In this document: positions 35,764 through 41,735 of the stretch, piece by piece
How the letters are laid out: each line of letters begins with the position of its first letter
Position numbering within the stretch: position 1 is the stretch's first letter
Origin: DATFMH01 sp035267045
Lineage (GTDB): Bacteria > Bacteroidota > Rhodothermia > Balneolales > DATFMH01
Direction: 5' to 3'
Assembly: GCA_035267045.1 (NCBI GenBank)
Contig: DATFMH010000027.1
Span: 1 to 41,735 of the forward strand
DNA length: 41,735 nt
Translations under genes and position numbers: made by a program
Notes under the pieces: model-generated
The model's database searches: none
The model's input: only the letters and a program-made list of their open reading frames with translations
What the model was told of the DNA's origin: nothing

Positions 35764-37158
35764 TCACCGCGTCGGAGCGATCTGGTATTGCTCCAGCTTT
35801 CCATCAGGTTTCTGATAGGTCCAAACGCGTAATGTTTGTTTAGGTGTTACCACACGAAATACCCGTTCAAGCATACCACCACGGTCCTGCTGATTCGTCT
35901 GCGTAAATGATTTTGGTTTCCCTAACGGACTTAAACTTGACTGGAAATCCTGCAGCGCCTGTTTACTGAAATAGGCATTGGCATCGGAAGTAAATAATGA
36001 CCGGTCAATTTTTCCTTTTTGCAAATTTTCAAAGATCTTACGAGCCTGTTCGGTCCGCATCGCCGTGTTCTTATCCTGGGTTTTGAACAAAAGATGAGAG
36101 ACTTCACGAGCAATAGCCCCTGAAGCAGAAGCAGCATCCTGGTTGGTTAACACAACAACCGCGGCACTATCATCCGGAAAGACCATGTTTTCATCCGTGA
36201 AGCCGGAAACTTCTCCGCTATGAGACAGCATGCGATGACCATTCATCATTCCCACTTCAATACCCAGTGCATAGCCTGTTCCCACACCACTTTTCAAAAG
36301 CACTTCTCGTTCGAATTTTTTATACGATGATGGCTCCAATAAACTCTGGTTGATAATGGATATATCCCATTTTGCCAGATCATGAGGTGTCATAGCCAGC
36401 TCGGCTGCACCGTCCATCCAGCCCGAACCTTCAGGTAGTGCCGGACGCAAGGGGCCTAATCCATACCGCATATACCCTTCGGGATCACTGGATGTCATTT
36501 TTCCCTGGTCAAAATTCACTGCACTATTCATCTGTAACGGATCAAGAATATGATCCTTTAAAAATTTATAAAACGGTTCACGGGTAATTTTTTGAACGAT
36601 CTGGCCTGCTATAACAAAATTCGTATTACTATACTGCCAGCGGGTACCCGGATCAAAATCCAGCGGTTTTTTGGCCCACCGGTTCAGTATTTCCATCGGC
36701 TGGATGGGTTTCTGCATCATGGGTGGCACATAATCCTGCGGCCAGAAATCCTGGTAGCCCGAAGTATGAGAAAGCAATTCCCGTATCGTTACTTCATTAG
36801 ACCGGGTGAAACCGGGAAACCACTTCGAGACATGATCATCCAGCGATATTTTACCTTCCTGCTCAAGTATCAGAATACAGGCTGCCGTAAACTGTTTACT
36901 GATAGAACCGATGGCATATCTCATATCGGTAGTTGCCGCAACATCCGGGTTCAATTTGGCCGATCCATAGGCGTGTGTATACACAATTTTACCATGTTGC
37001 ACCACAGCCACCGAAGCACTGGGAACACCGGTTGCTTTCAATACCTGGTTAGCAACATTATCGACCTTTTGGCCTAACGTATTATTCCCGGACATTTGTT
37101 GTCCGAAAGCGGAAGTAACAAATAAAACCGGTAGAATTAAGGTCAATATTTCGATCAT
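35764..37158 (-). CDS. Secreted serine hydrolase of the beta-lactamase/class C (PF00144) family
   Basis: The start is placed at the ATG at 37158 (464 residues). It is preceded by AGGAG ten bases upstream and opens a good signal peptide (MIEILTLILPVLFVTSAFG). The longer form to 37239 adds 27 residues without such features. The family motifs are S85-I-S-K88 (nucleophile and base), Y176-S-N and H313-S-G. Such proteins include class C beta-lactamases, D-aminopeptidases, esterases and peptidoglycan-related DD-peptidases; the sequence does not decide between them. A C-terminal domain (about 360-464) follows the catalytic part. It is a single-gene unit with its own terminator, and its link to the neighbouring peptidases is positional only. 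Confidence 0.85.
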   Translation of the reverse strand: MIEILTLILPVLFVTSAFGQQMSGNNTLGQKVDNVANQVLKATGVPSASVAVVQHGKIVYTHAYGSAKLNPDVAATTDMRYAIGSISKQFTAACILILEQEGKISLDDHVSKWFPGFTRSNEVTIRELLSHTSGYQDFWPQDYVPPMMQKPIQPMEILNRWAKKPLDFDPGTRWQYSNTNFVIAGQIVQKITREPFYKFLKDHILDPLQMNSAVNFDQGKMTSSDPEGYMRYGLGPLRPALPEGSGWMDGAAELAMTPHDLAKWDISIINQSLLEPSSYKKFEREVLLKSGVGTGYALGIEVGMMNGHRMLSHSGEVSGFTDENMVFPDDSAAVVVLTNQDAASASGAIAREVSHLLFKTQDKNTAMRTEQARKIFENLQKGKIDRSLFTSDANAYFSKQALQDFQSSLSPLGKPKSFTQTNQQDRGGMLERVFRVVTPKQTLRVWTYQKPDGKLEQYQIAPTR

Positions 37159-37438
37159 TATTTTGTAACTCCTGCTTGTGTAAATTGTACTAACCAAATT
37201 GTTTTTCAATAGATAATAGTTTCCATCAACGTTCATCATTATCCCCGTTACAATTGTTTATTATTACCTGCTACTTGAATATTCTGTACAGACGGTTACT
37301 ATTATAAGTTAAATTTTAACAGGTTACCAATAAAAGAGAAGGGAGAAACGATAACCTTGGTCTGATGCCGTTATTTTGCCCCAGATTATTTTAAAAAAAG
37401 ACCATCGATGATAGTCGACTGACCACAAACTACCAACC

Positions 37439-37551
37439 TGTTATTCCGAAGCTTGTCGAGGAATCTATCAACGCCCGGGAACTTTATGCCATTTTTTAAC
37501 TAATAAAAGCCCATAGCCTTAATAGATCCCTCTGCGGTGATCGGGATGACA
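37439..37551. mobile_element. MITE-like 113-base element with imperfect terminal inverted repeats
   Basis: The left end reads TGTTATTCCGAA and continues to GAGGAATCTAT. The right end, reverse-complemented, reads TGTCATCCCGAT and continues to GAGGGATCTAT, so the ends match over about 30 bases with scattered changes. Similar TGTCATTYCGA sequences are scattered through Bacteroidota intergenic regions. There is no transposase, so any mobility would be non-autonomous. Confidence 0.5.
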
Positions 37552-37658
37552 GTTATGTGCCAGGTATTAGGTTAATAACCCCAATTCACGAGATCCCGAA
37601 TCGGAGTCCGGATAACGCTGTTACGGTTGTTAGTTGGAGATTATTGGTAAATATAAGT

Positions 37659-37693
37659 ACTTGGAGTACTTAAAGTTAGTAAGTACTCCAAGT
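37659..37693. repeat. Perfect 13-bp inverted repeat
   Basis: ACTTGGAGTACTT (37659-37671) and AAGTACTCCAAGT (37681-37693) are exact complements around a 9-base loop. No T-run follows on either strand, so it is classed as a repeat rather than a terminator. It is bordered by AATCCGTGTGAATCTGCG, a dispersed-repeat type also seen near 35.5 kb. Confidence 0.6.
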
Positions 37694-37973
37694 TAGCGGA
37701 ATCCGTGTGAATCTGCGATTCTGACAAATATAGTAACCTCTTGTCTCTGTCATTTCGACCGAAGTGGAGAAATCTGACAACGTGCACTTTCTTTATATCG
37801 TTTATAAATAAATGAAAGCTGAAAGCCATAATTTACGAGATCCCGGATCAAAGCTGGTTGACGTCGTGGTTAGTGATGGGTAGTTCGTGCTGGTCATTTC
37901 CAATTCTCTTTTATAGCCTTGCCATAAATGTTATAAACGAACAATGAATCCTTTGCTTTAACAAGGCCCAAAG

Positions 37974-38005
37974 CCGTAGGGACATGCCATGTCATGTCCC
38001 TACGG
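37974..38005. repeat. Palindromic repeat GTAGGGRCATG family, copy 2
   Basis: CCGTAGGGACATG (37974-37986) and CATGTCCCTACGG (37993-38005) are exact 13-base arms with a 6-base loop. The unit is shared with the copy at 29017-29044. It lies about 185 bases past the stop of the giant FG-GAP/UnbV gene and may help end that transcript. Confidence 0.65.
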
Positions 38006-38189
38006 ATATAAACGTAAATCCATTTTCCGTCCTCCGGTCTCCGTCTTCCGGTTTCCGTTCTCCATTTTATTTGCGAAAATCTGCGGCTCGAAATTATCCT
38101 AACATATCATTCCAATCCGGACCATCCAGATTCTAATTGCTCATTACTTATTATTCATTATTAATTGTATTGAGCTGATGACTGACCGC

Positions 38190-41100
38190 TTATTTATATT
38201 CTATCACATAACGACTTTTACCAGACCGTACCGGCACACCCTCGGTTTTACCATTAAACCATCTTATCATGATTTTTACAGGTTGACCTGATGTTCCCAT
38301 TACCTGCGTAGCGCTGTTTTGCGACCAGTATCCCGAGCCGGCCTGTATTTCCCGCTCCGGTCCTTCTTTTCCATTTTTATACACCAAACGAATACTTGAT
38401 CCAATGGCATCACGGTTTGTGGAAGGTCCTTCCAATCGGATAATAATTCCTGATTTCTTCGTTTGATTCAGATATAGTTTTGTATTGTTACCATTCTGAG
38501 ATACCGCCAGATCGACTTTACCATCTCCATTGAAATCAGCCAAAGCTGCTCCGCGCTGTTCGCCATATACTTCCACCCCACTCTTTTGACCTTGTATAGC
38601 AGTAAATTGTCCTTTACCATTCCCTTTTAACCATAATCCCCTGCCGGCATCCAGCCGGGCATCTCCCGGAGGAAAATCAAACTGATTCTGGCTCAGGAAA
38701 ATATCTTCATTGCCGTCGTTGTTATAATCCCCTATTGAAGCATCATTAGCAGCACTCAGCTGTACCGCTTGCGGTAAGGGATGCGCGGTAAATCCTTTTG
38801 CCCCTTTATTCATGAATACCATACTTTGCAATGTGTTAATTTTTTTATAGGGGAACATATCCAGCACCGGACCAATTATCTTCCGTAAGGTTGAATGCGC
38901 ATATTCGGTGTACGAATGCAGCCGGTGCGCCATGGCCGGGACCGATTTTATATAGTAACCCAATGTACGAATCGGCACATAAGCACTCATCGAAGTATCG
39001 TAATTGGCTTGTATGATATCCATTACACCATCCGAATTCATATCGTTGTAATACATGCGCAACGAATGACCCGGAACGAGATGATAGCGGCTGTTCAACC
39101 CGATATTCGTAGCTATGATATCCGGGTATCCGTCATTATTGAAATCACCGGTGGCCACGCCATTCCACCAGCCGTAATACTTATCTAAACCAACCTTATT
39201 AGTGACATCCTCAAAAATTCCGTGGTTATTTTTGAACAATTTCAAAGACCCCCAGCTGGTACTGATCAATAGATCCGGCCAGCTGTCATGGTTGTAATCG
39301 GTGAAGACTACACCTGTTACATTACCGATATTTTTGAGTAGCGATGTATTATCAACATCTAACACAAACTTTCCATTTTCATTTTTATACAATCTGGAAC
39401 TGGCGTTTTTGGGATATTGCCCGGGAATAAAATTGCCGCCAACAAACAAATCCACGGTCCCGTCTTTATTATAATCGGCTGCGGCTAAGGACCCGGTACT
39501 CGATTGAGTCCCGGGGAGTTTTTCCTCTTTGACCACTTTCCCGTTCCTGATGAGATAGCAGATCGCCGATGGTCCCTTGCCTGATTTCAACTCATAGTTT
39601 GAATTTCCAACAATGATATTTGTACCCTGCGATGTCTGCCATCCGATCACAGCTGTTTGATCGCCTTTGGCTTTATTTGTGAGTTTACTGATACGTTGTT
39701 TTTGGAAGTGACCATTTCCTTTATTTTTGAATATGGCAAGGTGACCGCCTTTACCGGAGGTCTCGAACAGATCCGGCTTCCCATCATTATTGTAATCGAT
39801 CCATGCCATTCCCGGTTCTTCCTGGCTCAACCTGACCGGCAGAAGAGGCTGTCGTTTAAAATCCTGGTAAGAATCTTCGTGTTCTTTGAAATGTAAAGAG
39901 CCGGAGACATCTTTAAATGTCGCAGGACCCGCGGATGGTTTATCAATTTTACCTTTATAAACAGGTATTTTGGACTCATTCACATCATACAGCCTGTTGG
40001 TCTGCACACTGTCGATCACACTTTGTTCGCCATCCGGCCAGGTAATTTTCAGGGTAAAATTTTTCTTCCGTTTACCGGCCGCAAACATAAGTTGCGTATC
40101 CGAACCTGACAGGTAATTACCACCGGCAACAACTTGTTTTACTTGCTTTGTTGGTCCGCCGACCAGTTGGACTTTTGCCCCGATAACCTGTGTATTAGGC
40201 GCTTTTCCAGTTAACCGGACACCAATTCGGGGTGCAGATGTGATATTTTTATAGATCGCTGCCGGATCATTCAACCGGTTAGTGATCACATCCAGGTCGC
40301 CATCATTATCCAGGTCGGCCAGTGCCAGTCCCTGGGAGACATCTTTTTGCTTAAATCCCCATTTTTTACCAACCTCTGTGAATTTCAGGTTCCCATCATT
40401 CCGGTAAATCTTATTTCTAAGTTTTAAGGACGGATAACGAAGAATATCCTGTAAATACCTGTTCAGATCGTTGGGATACTGTTTTTCCATATGATCGACG
40501 CGCATCTGTGTGTCCAGTTCGCGGACATCATACTGGTACCCGTTATTGATCAGAATATCTTCCCGTCCATTCAAATTCACATCCATGAACGCCGTAGCCC
40601 ACGACCAGCCACTGGCCGCAACATTCGCATAATTGGCTATCTCTTCATAGGTATTATCACCACGATTAATGAATAACGAATTTCGGGAATATTGTGGCAG
40701 ATTCTTTATTTCTCCCACTTTTTCGGGAAATGGAGATATGGTGTGGAACTCATGAAACCTGCGGGTGTGATAAGGACTCAACATATCCGTCACAAAAAAG
40801 TCCGGTTTCCCGTCATTATTGACATCACCCATAGCCACACTCATAGCCGATAAGCTTAAATGGCCAACAGCCGTGGGATTGATCTCCTTAAACACCCCTT
40901 TACCCTGGTTGATCCATATCCTGTCGGGTGTCCAGTAATCATTACACACATATAAATCGGGTAATCCATCATTATTCAGATCTTCAAACCGGGCTGTTAA
41001 TCCCCAGTCTTTACTTAGACTGACGGCATTATTTTTTGATGTTTTAAAGTGCTTAGAAAAATCTTTAACCCGTTTAAAACCTTTCCAGTTTTGTCCTGTT

Positions 41101-41735
41101 CCACCCTGGTTTATATACAATTCATCAATGGTACCATACTCACGAAGTGTACGTCCTTTTCTTCCCTGGATGATGGTGATGTATTTGTTGAATGGCGGTT
41201 TAACTTTGTATGAATTTCCGTTTTTCTGTACAATCCTGCCGGGAGAACGTTCCGGGTTAGTGTAGAGATCATAAACGGTTCGTTTACGATAATGAGCCAC
41301 ATAAAGATCCAGGTCACCGTCACCGTCAATATCGGCTAGTGTCATGGAGGTCCCTCCCAGCGTTTTAGCATCCAAACCGCTATGATGATCACGGGAAAAA
41401 TGATCATTGCCATCATTTATAAATAATATGGTTCCGTGACCAAAAGTAGTTATCAATAAATCCGGTTTACCATCACCATTTACATCGGCAAAAACTGTCC
41501 CGCTGGAATAATAATCAGGCAATGCCACTCCGGCGGAATTTGTGATATCTTTAAAATGCCAGTTGCCCAGGTTCTTGTACAGCTTATTGGGACCGTCCAG
41601 TTGATTGAAATACAGATCTGGGAGCCCGTCCCCGTCGATATCAGCAACGGCCACGCCTGAACCATCCAGTAACAACCGGTTATGGGCAATATCCTTATCC
41701 GGCAGATGATTGATGAACGAGATGCCTGTTTCTTT
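38190..41735 (-). CDS. Giant FG-GAP/VCBS repeat protein with two UnbV (ASPIC) domains, 5' end outside the window
   Basis: The frame is open to the window edge, and its first visible residues (ETGISFINHLPDKDIAHNR) align with residue 58 onward of the 1236-residue paralogue. Only about 60 N-terminal residues, including the signal peptide, are missing. The same two-half plan is present: FG-GAP blades with calcium motifs (DIDGDGLPD, DVNGDGKPD, DIDGDGDLD, DYNNDGKPD, DFNNDGYPD, DFNGDGKVD), a central UnbV-like domain (VIGAKVQLVGGP, AGGNYLSGSD) and a C-terminal one (SIRLVYKNGKEG, EIQAGSGYWSQNS). The shared loops, including the TLQSMVF and YGEQRGAAL stretches, show a recent common ancestor. The function is unknown; a calcium-dependent surface binding role is an inference. 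Confidence 0.85.
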   Translation of the reverse strand, partial: KETGISFINHLPDKDIAHNRLLLDGSGVAVADIDGDGLPDLYFNQLDGPNKLYKNLGNWHFKDITNSAGVALPDYYSSGTVFADVNGDGKPDLLITTFGHGTILFINDGNDHFSRDHHSGLDAKTLGGTSMTLADIDGDGDLDLYVAHYRKRTVYDLYTNPERSPGRIVQKNGNSYKVKPPFNKYITIIQGRKGRTLREYGTIDELYINQGGTGQNWKGFKRVKDFSKHFKTSKNNAVSLSKDWGLTARFEDLNNDGLPDLYVCNDYWTPDRIWINQGKGVFKEINPTAVGHLSLSAMSVAMGDVNNDGKPDFFVTDMLSPYHTRRFHEFHTISPFPEKVGEIKNLPQYSRNSLFINRGDNTYEEIANYANVAASGWSWATAFMDVNLNGREDILINNGYQYDVRELDTQMRVDHMEKQYPNDLNRYLQDILRYPSLKLRNKIYRNDGNLKFTEVGKKWGFKQKDVSQGLALADLDNDGDLDVITNRLNDPAAIYKNITSAPRIGVRLTGKAPNTQVIGAKVQLVGGPTKQVKQVVAGGNYLSGSDTQLMFAAGKRKKNFTLKITWPDGEQSVIDSVQTNRLYDVNESKIPVYKGKIDKPSAGPATFKDVSGSLHFKEHEDSYQDFKRQPLLPVRLSQEEPGMAWIDYNNDGKPDLFETSGKGGHLAIFKNKGNGHFQKQRISKLTNKAKGDQTAVIGWQTSQGTNIIVGNSNYELKSGKGPSAICYLIRNGKVVKEEKLPGTQSSTGSLAAADYNKDGTVDLFVGGNFIPGQYPKNASSRLYKNENGKFVLDVDNTSLLKNIGNVTGVVFTDYNHDSWPDLLISTSWGSLKLFKNNHGIFEDVTNKVGLDKYYGWWNGVATGDFNNDGYPDIIATNIGLNSRYHLVPGHSLRMYYNDMNSDGVMDIIQANYDTSMSAYVPIRTLGYYIKSVPAMAHRLHSYTEYAHSTLRKIIGPVLDMFPYKKINTLQSMVFMNKGAKGFTAHPLPQAVQLSAANDASIGDYNNDGNEDIFLSQNQFDFPPGDARLDAGRGLWLKGNGKGQFTAIQGQKSGVEVYGEQRGAALADFNGDGKVDLAVSQNGNNTKLYLNQTKKSGIIIRLEGPSTNRDAIGSSIRLVYKNGKEGPEREIQAGSGYWSQNSATQVMGTSGQPVKIMIRWFNGKTEGVPVRSGKSRYVIEYK

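Larger units (their letters stand above)
37159..38189. other. Repeat-rich intergenic block of about 1 kb
   Basis: No coding sequence is supported. It holds a short element with imperfect terminal inverted repeats (37439-37551), a perfect 13-bp hairpin (37659-37693), a lone end-like copy (37748-37775), paired TTYACGAGATCCCGRATC repeats (about 37585-37602 and 37832-37849), a 13-bp palindrome (37974-38005) and a short pyrimidine-rich tandem repeat (about 38027-38063). These look like accumulated non-autonomous repeats downstream of the giant FG-GAP/UnbV gene. Confidence 0.6.

Noticed and set aside
36592..37077. 161-codon open frame on the plus strand inside the serine hydrolase gene
   Set aside because: It is antisense to conserved SxxK and YxN motifs and shows no family features.
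37641..37829. 62-codon open frame on the minus strand
   Set aside because: It covers a perfect hairpin and a TGTCATTTCGA-type repeat, so it is non-coding repeat DNA.

Overview
This window comes from a Bacteroidota-type (FCB group) bacterium. The evidence is two tandem SusC/SusD outer-membrane glycan-import pairs, lipoprotein signal peptides, low-GC intergenic DNA, and dispersed intergenic repeats of a kind I associate with that phylum. The genus cannot be told from the sequence. No rRNA, tRNA, CRISPR array, integrase or intact transposase was seen.

Region by region. (1) 1-506 is non-coding and carries a regulatory block matching those upstream of both susC genes, so a further leftward susC-like gene probably begins at or beyond the left edge. 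(2) 507-16248, all on the minus strand, is an arabinan-utilisation locus. In transcription order it holds susC1, susD1, a hairpin terminator/attenuator, a GH51 alpha-L-arabinofuranosidase, two GH43 arabinanase-type lipoproteins, a second divergent GH51, and a 1236-residue FG-GAP/UnbV lipoprotein. (3) 16249-18472 is a leader followed by decayed genes: the C-terminal end of a discoidin-like domain resembling those on large glycosidases, the N-terminus of a third FG-GAP/UnbV gene, and a duplicated degraded 3' end of susD. (4) 18473-23178 is a second susC/susD pair, closely related to the first. (5) 23786-26101 is an S9 prolyl-oligopeptidase-type lipoprotein, divergent from (6) a plus-strand GH51 with an extra N-terminal carbohydrate-binding-like domain (26445-28871). 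(7) 29085-34958, minus strand, encodes a second S9 peptidase, an M1 metallopeptidase, and a secreted protein of unknown function two bases downstream of it. (8) 35764-37158 is a secreted serine beta-lactamase-like hydrolase. (9) 37159-38189 is a repeat-rich intergenic block. (10) 38190-41735 is another giant FG-GAP/UnbV protein whose 5' end lies outside the window.

How they may work together (inference). Surface GH43 lipoproteins cut alpha-1,5-arabinan, SusD/SusC bind and import the oligosaccharides, and the GH51 enzymes release L-arabinose, probably in the periplasm. No arabinose catabolism genes, inner-membrane sugar transporter or regulator gene is visible. A LacI-type operator-like site sits at the same place in all three susC-type upstream blocks. 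The exported peptidases beside three arabinofuranosidases suggest that arabinosylated, proline-rich plant glycoproteins could be a substrate, but this is only a hypothesis. The least understood components are the giant calcium-motif-rich FG-GAP/UnbV proteins, present as two genes plus one ruin.
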